From Hellea balneolensis DSM 19091 (GTDB lineage: Bacteria; Pseudomonadota; Alphaproteobacteria; Caulobacterales; Maricaulaceae), in the NCBI RefSeq assembly GCF_000428525.1, contig NZ_AUAC01000009.1, forward strand, positions 1-64,000: DNA of 64,000 nucleotides, in the 5' to 3' direction. The notes below the pieces were generated by a model, which searched no databases, had not been told where the DNA came from, and was given only the letters and a program-made list of their open reading frames with translations. Shown one piece after another: positions 7,842 to 16,166 of this stretch. Position 1 is the stretch's first letter. Each line of letters begins with the position of its first letter. The position numbers were made by a program, and so were the translations under genes.

Positions 7842-9566
7842 ATGTCTGATTTTAAATCGCTTAAGCTTGCCGCGCCTATTAACGCGGCGCTTGAAGAGCT
7901 TGGCTACACCACACCCACACCCATTCAAGAACAAGCCATTCCTGACGTTCTGAAAGGACGCGACTTAATGGGGATTGCCCAGACCGGCACGGGAAAAACG
8001 GCCGCCTTCTCGCTCCCGCTTCTCAACCACATTCTTGTCAATGATTTTGAGCCGCCCAAGAAAGGTGCGCGAGCCCTCATTCTTGCGCCAACGCGAGAGC
8101 TGGCCTCGCAAATCGCAGAATCCATTCGCGAATATGGAAAAAATATGGAGTTTCTCTCTGTTACGGTTGTCTTTGGCGGCGTACCCATTCAGCGCCAGAT
8201 TAAGAGGCTTTCTGGCGGGAATGATATTATTGTCGCGACGCCTGGACGCTTGATCGATTTGCTTGACCGCCGCTCTGTAACGCTGAAAGATATTGAGTTT
8301 CTCATTCTCGATGAAGCTGATCAGATGATGGATATGGGCTTTATTCATGCGCTGAAAAAAATCGTGCCGCTTCTACCAAAAGAGCGTCAAACGCTCTTTT
8401 TCTCAGCGACCATGGTACCCGCGATTAAAAAACTCGCCCGTCAATTTACAAATGACCCTGTTACGGTTTCCGTGACTCCTCCCAATTCCACGGCTGAAAA
8501 AGTCGAACAGCGTATTACATTTGTCGATAAGGCCGAAAAGCAAAACCTGCTCGGCCTCTCGCTCTTGGATCCTGATGTGGATCGTGCCCTTGTCTTTACT
8601 CGCACGAAACACGGGGCAGACCGCGTCGTGAAACGTCTCGCCCAAATTGGTATCGACTCCATGGCGATCCATGGCAATAAATCCCAAGCCCAAAGACAGC
8701 GGGCCCTGCTCGCCTTTCGCGAAGATCAAATTAAAGTCCTCGTGGCAACAGATGTTGCCGCGCGAGGTATAGATATTCCGGGCATCACCCATGTCTTTAA
8801 TTTTGAGATTCCGAATGTGCCTGAGCAATATGTTCACAGAATTGGACGGACTGCCCGGGCCAATCGTTCGGGTATCGCCCATGCCTTTGTGGATAAGGAC
8901 GAACGGGCTTATCTGAAAGATATTCAAAAGCTTCTTAAAACCACAATCCCTGTTGTGGACTTGCCGGAGGATTTTGTTCAAAAAGCACGCGCCCTTAAAA
9001 CTCGCAAACCAATTGTGCGGCCCGTTCAGCCCAAGCAAGAGCCTCGAAAAGGACGGGGTAAATCGAGGAAAAAAGCCCGTGTCTCAAAAGACAGAGATAA
9101 GACACCCAGTAGCGGACGCGGCAGTCGAAACCAAAATGACAGATCCCGTAGCGCGCCTCATGAGGCCAGAGGCAAAGCCTCAGAAAAATCACGAAACCCC
9201 TCACGGGAAAAACGAGACCATAAGCCTCACAGCGATAAGCCCAAGGATAATCGTTCGAAAGGTGATAATTCCTCTCATAAAAAAAGCTGGGGAAGTGACG
9301 CCCATGCACCGGAGCGCCGCCGTAAAGCGCCTACACGCGATTCATCAAAAACATCTTCTGATAAAACCTCCGGGAAGAACCCTAACGGGGAGTCCCAGGC
9401 AGAGCGTAAGGCAAAAAATCAACACGCCCACGCCAAGCAACATAGCCGTAAACCCCGGCGTGACGGCAAGTCTGGATCTGACGGACCAAAGTCTCCTCAA
9501 AGGTATGGCAAGCGACCCAATAAAAGTGGAGGCGGAAAACCCGCTCACCGCAAAGGGCCGAAGTAA
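7842..9566 (+). CDS. rhlE: DEAD-box ATP-dependent RNA helicase, RhlE type
   Basis: 574 residues. All helicase motifs are present in order: Q motif (PTPIQEQAIP), motif I AQTGTGKT, Ia PTRELA, GG, TPGR, motif II DEAD, motif III SAT, then RecA2 with VFTRTKHGAD, ATDVAARGID and HRIGRTAR. The core ends near residue 375 and is followed by about 200 residues of very basic, Ser/Lys/Arg-rich disordered tail, as in RhlE and cold-adapted helicases. It likely remodels rRNA or mRNA. It is monocistronic, with a bidirectional terminator just downstream. Long ORFs in other frames of the tail are composition shadows. Confidence 0.93.
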   Translation: MSDFKSLKLAAPINAALEELGYTTPTPIQEQAIPDVLKGRDLMGIAQTGTGKTAAFSLPLLNHILVNDFEPPKKGARALILAPTRELASQIAESIREYGKNMEFLSVTVVFGGVPIQRQIKRLSGGNDIIVATPGRLIDLLDRRSVTLKDIEFLILDEADQMMDMGFIHALKKIVPLLPKERQTLFFSATMVPAIKKLARQFTNDPVTVSVTPPNSTAEKVEQRITFVDKAEKQNLLGLSLLDPDVDRALVFTRTKHGADRVVKRLAQIGIDSMAIHGNKSQAQRQRALLAFREDQIKVLVATDVAARGIDIPGITHVFNFEIPNVPEQYVHRIGRTARANRSGIAHAFVDKDERAYLKDIQKLLKTTIPVVDLPEDFVQKARALKTRKPIVRPVQPKQEPRKGRGKSRKKARVSKDRDKTPSSGRGSRNQNDRSRSAPHEARGKASEKSRNPSREKRDHKPHSDKPKDNRSKGDNSSHKKSWGSDAHAPERRRKAPTRDSSKTSSDKTSGKNPNGESQAERKAKNQHAHAKQHSRKPRRDGKSGSDGPKSPQRYGKRPNKSGGGKPAHRKGPK

Positions 9567-9580
9567 AGCAGCGCGTAAAA

Positions 9581-9615
9581 AAGCCCCGCTATGCGTTTAA
9601 GCATTAGCGAGGCTT
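9581..9615. terminator. Bidirectional intrinsic terminator
   Basis: The stem AAGCC(C)CGCTA pairs with TAGCG(A)GGCTT around a short loop. It is followed by a T-rich run on the plus strand and by six Ts on the minus strand. It lies between the convergent helicase gene and YegP-repeat gene and can end both. Confidence 0.8.
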
Positions 9616-9638
9616 TCTCTTGGATATATTATCCTACG

Positions 9639-12194
9639 CTATTGGCACACATACATGTAATTCCCGCAGCTCTTCATGAAGTGAACATCTGTGCCATTGG
9701 CGGCGCGAAGGCGAAACGCCTCAAGATCACGCGATGAGCTTACATTTAGCTGTGAATAGGCTGTTCCGTGAAACTCGCCATATCCCAGCAAACCTTTCGC
9801 GCCTTGCGCAACTTGATCATTGGAGAAATCAGCCGCTGACATATCGCCAAAGCCGCCTTTATAACCCAATGAACGCGCCAGATAATCCAGATATTGTCTG
9901 TCATATTCACTCGCCGCATGACGCGCGTCCAACTTATTATAAAACTCAGTTGGGGTCAGGCCATGACTGTCTCCGAATTGCGGATAGGTTCCAAGGCGTC
10001 CGACACTGACAGGTGTCGAGAAGGTCGGTACATTGAAAATCGCTGTCCCAGAGGGCCCGCATAGGCGGCTCATATTGTCCGTTACTGCTACGGGCTCTGG
10101 CGTAGGGACTTCCTTGGCTACTGTCTCTGCAGCGACTTTTTCCGCGGTAGCGGCCAAAGCTGCAGCAGCGGCGGCAGCTTTTTCATCAGCCATTTTTTTT
10201 GCAGCTTCAGCCTTTTCAGCCGCTAATTTTTTAGCGGCTGCGGCTTCTTTCGCAGCGGCCACCTTAGCAACCTCAGCCTTTTCAGCGGCAACCTTTTGCG
10301 CCGCCGCAGCTTTAGCCGCTATGTCGGCTTTATTTCCGTTACAGGCTTTAAGCCCGAAGAAGGCTAACAAAAGCAGTAATAATAAGGGTAATAGCCATTT
10401 CAGCCATCCCCATGCAAAGCCGCCGCCTGTCGCAGTAGCGCTTTGCGCCGCAACCACAGCTGCCGCCGGAGCACCTGCTGCAAGGGGTGCAGCGACCGCA
10501 GCCGGAGCGATGGCAGCAAGCGGAACTATTTTACGTAAGCAGGATCGCCCAACTTCCCGGCCGGATTCATCTTTGAGGATGTCCATGAAGTAGCCGTCTT
10601 TTTCAATACGGGTGAAAGTATCAGGATTATTCTTAAGACGAAGAACAGCCGCAAGTTCGGAACTGCGTTTGGAGATTGAGTTAAAACCTTCCGAACGAAT
10701 GAGAACATCGCCATTATCATCATAAACAACGAAATATTCTTTATTGTCAGAATGACTAAAGAAAGCGACATTATTGCGCTCATCCGTCACCTTATGACCA
10801 TGATAAGCTTCGCATTTAAGATAATCATCGTCTTTGTCATAAGGGGCCACGGGCTTGGCCGCTTTGGCCATAGCGGGAATAGCTGAAGCCGTAGCCGCTG
10901 TTGCGGCGACGGCCGCGACTCCTGCCGCTTTAGGCGTAACCTTCGGCTTAGAAATAGGCTTTGGCGTAGATGCTGTTTTAACGGGAGCGGCTTTCGCGGG
11001 GGCCGCTTTAGGGGCAGCGCGTTTACGCGTGCCCATAAGATAAGCCGCGCCAGTGGCCGCAGCGGCTGCAGAACCATACCAAACGGAACGCGCGATTTCT
11101 TTGCCGTTACCCGCTTTCAGGCGGTAATCATATTTTCCGTTCTTAAACGGTCCGCGGTATTCATAGCGCTTTTCTAATTTGATATTCTTCTCAACTGAAG
11201 CCACCCCTGTGTCGCGAGCCGTTGTCGTTGGGTAACCTTCCGAGAGAAGGCGAATTTTACCATTTTCGAAATAGGCAAAATAATAAAGGCCGTCATCGCC
11301 CTTGAAGCTTTCAATACCGGATTTACGGCCCTTAGTGTGCTTATTATAAAATGCCAAAGGACGATAATCATCTTCATCATTAGCCTTTTTAGGTGCCTTT
11401 TCTCCGCGCAATGCCGCAGCACCCGCACGAGCTGCCGCCGCAGAACCGTACCAAATAGACGTGGCAATCTCTTGACCATTGGCCGCATTTAAGTCGAAAT
11501 AATGTTTTCCATTTTTGTGAACATGTGCCTGATAACGTTTTTCATCCGGCATGTTCTTTTTAACAGACGCTATACCGTTATCCCGACCAGCTTTGGAGGT
11601 ATAGCTTTCTGAAATAAGAGCGATAGCCCCATCCTGTTTATAGGTGAAATAATGCGCGTCTCCTTCGGAGAAACTATCAAATCCGTCTTTTACGCTGGAG
11701 CCATGTTTTTGGTAAAATGCGAGAGGATGATAGTTTTCTATCTGCCCATCTGTCTTCGCAGCAGAAGTTTTTGATTTTGCAGAAGCTTTAGTTTGAGGCC
11801 CCGCTTTTGCTTTGGCCGGAGCCACCTTCTTCTTCGCGGAACCGTTCAGGCGTCCTGCTACAGCTTCGGCTTTACTCTGCGCGGCATAATCCGGGCTGAT
11901 TGCAATCTCTTGGCCATTTCCTGCCTTAAGCGCAAATCCAAATTTGCCGCCTGAGCGTTCGTCAAAGACATAGCGCTTTACAAGCTTTGAGTTTTTCCTA
12001 ACTGATTCAATGCCATTGTCACGTCCCGCTTGATTGACATAGGCTTGGCTTAACATGACGATATCTTCGTCCTTAAACAGAGCGAAATAATAAGACCCGT
12101 CTTCTGTAAATTTGGCAAAGCCGTTCTTACGCGCTTTGCTGTGCTTTTTGTAGAACGCCAAAGACTCATATTCGTCTAAATTCTTATCGGCCAT
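9639..12194 (-). CDS. Large membrane protein with four YegP (DUF1508)-like repeats
   Basis: 851 residues. Four repeats of the YegP/DUF1508 type lie at about 8-120, 151-265, 275-390 and 454-560. Each has FYxKH, a strand YYFA/YFT, GRDNGIASVxKN-like and KAGNGxEIAxSxxY motifs; the fourth is divergent. Linkers are Ala/Lys/Pro-rich. A transmembrane helix lies at about 596-617 (WLKWLLPLLLLLLLAFFGL) followed by a cysteine. Then comes an Ala/Lys coiled segment to about 700 and a 135-residue C-terminal domain I do not recognise, with paired cysteines near the end. YegP proteins are normally small single or double repeats, so this is an expanded membrane-anchored version. Function unknown. The start follows GGAGGTTATT. 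Confidence 0.75.
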   Translation of the reverse strand: MADKNLDEYESLAFYKKHSKARKNGFAKFTEDGSYYFALFKDEDIVMLSQAYVNQAGRDNGIESVRKNSKLVKRYVFDERSGGKFGFALKAGNGQEIAISPDYAAQSKAEAVAGRLNGSAKKKVAPAKAKAGPQTKASAKSKTSAAKTDGQIENYHPLAFYQKHGSSVKDGFDSFSEGDAHYFTYKQDGAIALISESYTSKAGRDNGIASVKKNMPDEKRYQAHVHKNGKHYFDLNAANGQEIATSIWYGSAAAARAGAAALRGEKAPKKANDEDDYRPLAFYNKHTKGRKSGIESFKGDDGLYYFAYFENGKIRLLSEGYPTTTARDTGVASVEKNIKLEKRYEYRGPFKNGKYDYRLKAGNGKEIARSVWYGSAAAAATGAAYLMGTRKRAAPKAAPAKAAPVKTASTPKPISKPKVTPKAAGVAAVAATAATASAIPAMAKAAKPVAPYDKDDDYLKCEAYHGHKVTDERNNVAFFSHSDNKEYFVVYDDNGDVLIRSEGFNSISKRSSELAAVLRLKNNPDTFTRIEKDGYFMDILKDESGREVGRSCLRKIVPLAAIAPAAVAAPLAAGAPAAAVVAAQSATATGGGFAWGWLKWLLPLLLLLLLAFFGLKACNGNKADIAAKAAAAQKVAAEKAEVAKVAAAKEAAAAKKLAAEKAEAAKKMADEKAAAAAAALAATAEKVAAETVAKEVPTPEPVAVTDNMSRLCGPSGTAIFNVPTFSTPVSVGRLGTYPQFGDSHGLTPTEFYNKLDARHAASEYDRQYLDYLARSLGYKGGFGDMSAADFSNDQVAQGAKGLLGYGEFHGTAYSQLNVSSSRDLEAFRLRAANGTDVHFMKSCGNYMYVCQ

Positions 12195-12284
12195 AATAAC
12201 CTCCCTAATATGGCTGCCCCTAATGAAGCACCTCTTAGTCTAAACATGCATAAAATGTAAACCGCTTCACGCAGAAGGCGAGTT

Positions 12285-13589
12285 TTAGGTCCCAGCCCCC
12301 TTTCGTAGGGCCTCCCAACGCTCAAGCCGTTCTTTAATAACCGCCTCGCGCCCTCTTCCTTTTGGATCGTAAAACTTTTGGCGGTCCATCTCTTCCGGGA
12401 AATAATTCTGTCCTGAAAAACCGGTATTGGTGTTATGGTCATAAGCATAACCCTCACCATAGCCGATCTCTTTCATCAACTTAGTCGGGGCATTTAATAT
12501 GTGCTTTGGCGGGGAATAAGATCCTGTCTCTTTGGCCGCTTTCATGGCCGCCTTAAAGCCAGCATACACCGCATTTGATTTTGGCGCAGTGGCCATGTGC
12601 ACAACGGCATGTGCGATAGCAAGCTCGCCTTCAGGCGAACCTAAAAACCGATATGTCTTCTCCGCTTCGTTCGCGATCATAAGCGCGGTCGGGTCCGCCA
12701 AGCCTATATCCTCAGAAGCAAAACGCACGACGCGCCGCGCGATATAAAGCGGGTCTTCTCCGCCCGTCAACATGCGGGCGAGCCAGTAAAGCGCCGCATC
12801 CGGATCAGAGCCCCGCATGGATTTATGCAGTGCCGAAATGATATTATAATGCTCATCACGGGACTTGTCATAAGCCGGCGCACGTTTCTGAAGCAGTTTG
12901 GCAACGCCCTTACCATCCAAAGGCTGCTTGGGGTTCACTGCAAATATTTCTTCGGCTAATGTCAGACAATAGCGGCCATCACCATCTGAAAAGCCCATTA
13001 AGGCCTCTCGCCCTTCAGGCGTTAGCGGCAAGGATCGCCCCATTTCTTCTTCAGCGCGCCTAAGCAAGCCAGACAAGGCGACTTCATCCAAGCGTTTTAA
13101 GACAAAGACCTGTGCGCGGGAGAGCAGCGCGCCGTTAAGTTCAAAGCTGGGGTTCTCTGTCGTTGCGCCTATGAGCGTAACAATACCTTCTTCGACATAA
13201 GGCAGAAATCCATCTTGTTGAGCTCGGTTAAAGCGGTGAATCTCGTCTACGAATAAAAGTGTGCCGCGGCCCGTTTCACGGCGGGCTTTCGCAGCCTCAA
13301 AAGCTTTGCGTAAATCTGCAACGCCGGAAAAAACAGCCGAAATTTGAACGAATTCTAAATCCGCATGATCAGCTATTAGCCTCGCTATGGTTGTTTTACC
13401 AACCCCAGGCGGCCCCCATAATATCATTGATGCGATGCGCCCACTTTCCAACATGCGTCCAATTGGGCCATCTTGACCGATAAGGTGATCTTGCCCTTCG
13501 ACATCGGATATGACTTGAGGGCGCAGACGATCAGCCAATGGGCGCGGCGCTGAGGATGAAAGCCCAGCGGTTTGAAAAAGATCAGACAT
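12285..13589 (-). CDS. rarA: Replication-associated recombination ATPase RarA (MgsA)
   Basis: 434 residues from the ATG; eight extra codons from an upstream TTG are open but unsupported. It is an AAA+ ATPase related to clamp-loader subunits and RuvB. Walker A is GPPGVGKTT, Walker B LLFVDEIHRFN, sensor 1 IGATTENPSFE. The C-terminal tetramerisation and MgsA domains carry KSMRGSDPDAALYWLARML and end with the typical YKYPHD-region equivalent near GYGEGYAYDHN. It acts at stalled replication forks. It is a single gene, with a non-coding stretch to the divergent LuxR-type gene. Confidence 0.93.
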   Translation of the reverse strand: MSDLFQTAGLSSSAPRPLADRLRPQVISDVEGQDHLIGQDGPIGRMLESGRIASMILWGPPGVGKTTIARLIADHADLEFVQISAVFSGVADLRKAFEAAKARRETGRGTLLFVDEIHRFNRAQQDGFLPYVEEGIVTLIGATTENPSFELNGALLSRAQVFVLKRLDEVALSGLLRRAEEEMGRSLPLTPEGREALMGFSDGDGRYCLTLAEEIFAVNPKQPLDGKGVAKLLQKRAPAYDKSRDEHYNIISALHKSMRGSDPDAALYWLARMLTGGEDPLYIARRVVRFASEDIGLADPTALMIANEAEKTYRFLGSPEGELAIAHAVVHMATAPKSNAVYAGFKAAMKAAKETGSYSPPKHILNAPTKLMKEIGYGEGYAYDHNTNTGFSGQNYFPEEMDRQKFYDPKGRGREAVIKERLERWEALRKGAGT

Positions 13590-13815
13590 GCCTTGTCCTA
13601 TGGGGCTGCGCAAAACAGAGCAAGTGTCTTTAAAATCAAGATATATGATTAAACCCAGCGGCCCGCGTCAAGCGAAGCTTTATAAGGTGCCCGCATCTTT
13701 CTACCCCACATTAGAAAGACGCGGGCGGGGGCTAGGTGTAATGGGTAAATGGAGACACGCTCCTCCATCTTACCTATCCTCGATCTTAGATTTGAACAGC
13801 GGCCCACTATTGTCA

Positions 13816-13833
13816 ACTTCGGTATTCCGAAGT
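13816..13833. promoter_or_regulatory. Perfect palindrome before the LuxR-type gene, candidate lux-box operator
   Basis: ACTTCGG, a 4-bp spacer and CCGAAGT form an 18-bp perfect dyad ending 11 bp before the LuxR-type start codon. Size and symmetry fit a LuxR-family binding site. Its position over the ribosome-binding region suggests autorepression, which is inference. Confidence 0.5.
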
Positions 13834-13844
13834 ATTGATAAAGC

Positions 13845-14561
13845 ATGAGACCTGACAATTTTCCCAAGATAGAAGACGCCATAAAGAATGCTCGCTCCCT
13901 ACGCGGGGCACTTTTTATTCTAAAAAATCATATCCCGGAATTTATGGGCAATAATATAACTTATGAGTATTTTGTGCGTGAAAACGGGTTTATGAGAGGC
14001 GATGTGATAACCGTGACGACATTGCCTCATTCCGTCACATCCCTTTATGTTCCTAGCGGCGGACAGAATGCTGATCCGGTTATTGAAATTATTTCCAGAC
14101 TTAAAGACAGACGAACAGTTAAACTTGAGACAATCAGAAAAGGACCGCAAGCCAAATATAAAACCAAATTCTTCAAGGCTATGGCAGAGTTAGGCATTCA
14201 AACGATGACTGTTTATAAGTTCCTGCCTGATAATTCTCGAGGTTATGGCGGCTTTACAGTTTTAGAAGAAACTCCTGAAGCCAGTCTCGCTTATCCGCCA
14301 AAGCGTTACGCTCAAATCGCTTTTTATTTTCACCTTCTGGTCATGCATAATGGGCACATCATGCGGCATCTCGGCGTGAATGAAAAAGAACAGCAAGCTT
14401 TGCAGCGTATGGCGGACGGCAAAACCGCACAGGACGTTGCTCAGGAATTGGGCCTCACGCCGCGGACTATAGAAATGCGCCTTAGCGCCGCGCGAAAAAA
14501 GCTGAAATCTAGAACAACAACGGAAGCCGTCTTCAAATCGGTTTGTTACGGTATTCTATAA
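13845..14561 (+). CDS. LuxR-family transcriptional regulator (autoinducer-domain type)
   Basis: 238 residues. The N-terminal ~165 residues resemble the autoinducer-binding domain; the family's Asp-Pro pair is kept at D77-P78 (NADPVIEII), while the aromatic cage residues are not clearly conserved. The C-terminal LuxR helix-turn-helix covers about 172-220 (EKEQQALQRMADGKTAQDVA, LGLTPRTIEMRLSAARKKL). There is no luxI-type synthase nearby, so it is a solo. The start has only a weak Shine-Dalgarno and is preceded by a palindrome. Ligand unknown; it could sense a foreign or non-acyl-homoserine-lactone signal. Confidence 0.85.
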   Translation: MRPDNFPKIEDAIKNARSLRGALFILKNHIPEFMGNNITYEYFVRENGFMRGDVITVTTLPHSVTSLYVPSGGQNADPVIEIISRLKDRRTVKLETIRKGPQAKYKTKFFKAMAELGIQTMTVYKFLPDNSRGYGGFTVLEETPEASLAYPPKRYAQIAFYFHLLVMHNGHIMRHLGVNEKEQQALQRMADGKTAQDVAQELGLTPRTIEMRLSAARKKLKSRTTTEAVFKSVCYGIL

Positions 14562-14566
14562 CCAAA

Positions 14567-14602
14567 AAGGCTTTGTTGCTGGGCTGATAGCAACAAAGCC
14601 TT
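14567..14602 (+). terminator. Strong hairpin terminator of the LuxR-type gene
   Basis: A perfect 14-bp stem (AAGGCTTTGTTGCT with its complement) and an 8-nt loop start 6 bp after the stop codon, followed by TTCTTG. The T run is short, but stem stability is high. Confidence 0.7.
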
Positions 14603-14630
14603 CTTGTGGTTATTCGTAAACAACCACAAG
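14603..14630. repeat. Second inverted repeat directly after the terminator
   Basis: CTTGTGGTT and AACCACAAG form a perfect 9-bp stem around a 10-nt loop, immediately after the terminator hairpin. Role unknown. It could be part of a structured intergenic RNA together with the next inverted repeat. Confidence 0.5.
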
Positions 14631-14647
14631 GGAACGTGGGATATGTC

Positions 14648-14725
14648 GTGTTGATTGACGCTGTTCAAAACCCGGGGGCTGGGGGGCTGTAAGAAAACCG
14701 TGTCCTGTGTCCCGTCAATCAACAC
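14648..14725. repeat. 13-bp perfect inverted repeat with 52-nt G-rich loop
   Basis: GTGTTGATTGACG at 14648-14660 is exactly complementary to CGTCAATCAACAC at 14713-14725. The loop carries runs of five and six G. It lies in a 308-bp gene-free stretch (14562-14869). It could be a small RNA or a DNA-level cruciform. No family is recognised. Confidence 0.5.
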
Positions 14726-14808
14726 TCTCTAAATGCTTTAGCCCCGTGTCCGAAACAAGACGCAAATAAGGCAAAAATAAGGCAGCGTATTACAAAGCGT
14801 AGAGGTGT

Positions 14809-14824
14809 CTTAACGCCTGTTAAG
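14809..14824. promoter_or_regulatory. CTTAAC-N4-GTTAAG palindrome upstream of the DUF2794 gene
   Basis: A perfect 6+6 dyad 45 bp before the start codon. The TTAA half-sites recall CtrA boxes, but the spacing (6 bp between TTAA halves) is one short of the usual TTAA-N7-TTAA. Candidate operator only. Confidence 0.3.
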
Positions 14825-14869
14825 ATATCTCTTGCTTGCGCAAACGACTAATACAGCTAAGGTGTTGAA

Positions 14870-15226
14870 ATGACGTCTAATATTGTCAATTGGCCCAATT
14901 CATCCTCTGCGCGACCTCAGCGGCCACCGTCGCAAGTCGCGTTTCAAAGGCAAGAATTATCTTTAATTTTAAACGTCTATGGACAGATGGTGTCCAATGG
15001 AGAGTGGAAAGATTATGGCATGTCTTTCTTAAAAGATCGCGCCGTTTTTGCCGTTTACCGCAAAGCCTCGGAGCATCCGCTTTACCGCATTGAAAAGACC
15101 CCGGCACTGCGCGGTAAGCAGGGTGAATATAGCGTCATTGCGCCGGGCGGTTTGATCTTAAAACGTGGTCATGACTTGAAGACCGTTTTGCGCGTCTTTG
15201 ATAAGCAGCGCTTTAAGATTAAATAG
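14870..15226 (+). CDS. DUF2794 family protein
   Basis: 118 residues, matching the alphaproteobacterial DUF2794 family. After a Ser/Pro-rich, probably disordered start (1-25) comes the conserved block SNGEWKDYGMSFLKDRAVFA, then PLYRIEKTPAL and GGLILKRGHDLKTVLRV. No biochemical role is known to me. It stands alone between a gene-free stretch and a terminator. The start codon follows AAGGTGTTGAA. The length is normal. Confidence 0.88.
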   Translation: MTSNIVNWPNSSSARPQRPPSQVAFQRQELSLILNVYGQMVSNGEWKDYGMSFLKDRAVFAVYRKASEHPLYRIEKTPALRGKQGEYSVIAPGGLILKRGHDLKTVLRVFDKQRFKIK

Positions 15227-15252
15227 CGCACACACCGCTCCGCCCATCAAAA

Positions 15253-15280
15253 AACCCCGCTCGTTCTCACAAGCGGGGTT
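15253..15280. terminator. Bidirectional terminator
   Basis: AACCCCGCT and AGCGGGGTT pair as a 9-bp stem with a 10-nt loop. An A run precedes it and TTCTTAAT follows. It lies between the convergent DUF2794 and BI-1 genes. Confidence 0.75.
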
Positions 15281-15303
15281 CTTAATCGTGATATTCGTTC
15301 AGA

Positions 15304-16035
15304 CTATTCGCGGCCAAAGAGGCTCATCAAAATCTGGAACATATTAATGAAAGCCAATAAAAGCGACGCTGCGCCAAAGGCTGAAAGCTTTTTCATCATA
15401 GCCGGGTTTCCGACAGAGCCGTAATAAATACGCTTAAGCATCTGTGTTTCCCAAGCCGTAATCACCGCAATGGCTGCCAAGGCGATAACATTGATAACGA
15501 TACCAAATGTGCCGCCTGCTGTGACGCTAAGCGCCGGGATAAACATACCAACAACTGCGATTAGGATATATCCCATAAAGGCCGCTGCCGCATATTTGAT
15601 GATAGAGCTAAGATTAAAGCCCGTCGTGTAACCAAAGAGCGATAAACCCGCAAACATCGCAACCGTCATAAAGAAGATTTTCGCGACAATCATCGGGTTA
15701 TAAAGCGAGGCATAGGCCGACATTAACACACCCATAAAGGCTGCAAAGCCAAAGAGGAATGTCAATACGCCCCCAAGGCTCATTGACGGTAACTTCTTAC
15801 CAACGGCGCCAAAGCCAAACATGATGATACCGATAGAGGCGATCGCAACGATCGGGTTATATATAAAGCCGATAAGGGCTGGATTCGCCAAAATAGCCTG
15901 TCCCACGAGGAAAGCCACAGTTGCGGTCACGCCCATCGCCATGGCCATGTAGCGGTAAGTGCCGAGCATGAAGCTCTTAAGGCCGATATCTGTTTCGGCG
16001 CCTGCGCCTACAGACTGATTATACTGTTCGTTCAT
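15304..16035 (-). CDS. Bax inhibitor-1/YccA family membrane protein
   Basis: 243 residues with seven predicted membrane helices from about residue 27 to 238, and the family sequence GYTTGFNLSSIIKYAAAAF-like in the middle. BI-1/YbhL-type proteins are putative pH-gated cation (calcium) leak channels and substrates of FtsH-type quality control. The N-terminal tail (NQSVGAGAETDIGLKSFMLG) is the usual alphaproteobacterial form. Single gene with its own terminator. Confidence 0.92.
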   Translation of the reverse strand: MNEQYNQSVGAGAETDIGLKSFMLGTYRYMAMAMGVTATVAFLVGQAILANPALIGFIYNPIVAIASIGIIMFGFGAVGKKLPSMSLGGVLTFLFGFAAFMGVLMSAYASLYNPMIVAKIFFMTVAMFAGLSLFGYTTGFNLSSIIKYAAAAFMGYILIAVVGMFIPALSVTAGGTFGIVINVIALAAIAVITAWETQMLKRIYYGSVGNPAMMKKLSAFGAASLLLAFINMFQILMSLFGRE

Positions 16036-16166
16036 TAAAACGCTCCATTACTAAATGTCCTCTTGCGAGGTCGTTACTCTCTATATAGTGCATTTTCACG
16101 CAAATACCAAGACTTACTCGCCATAAGTTCATTAAAAGATTCTTATGGTTTCAATAGGATTAGACT

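Noticed and set aside
8953-9600. 215-residue ORF in another frame of the helicase tail
   Set aside because: Arises from the low-complexity basic tail; the RhlE frame is clearly the coding one.
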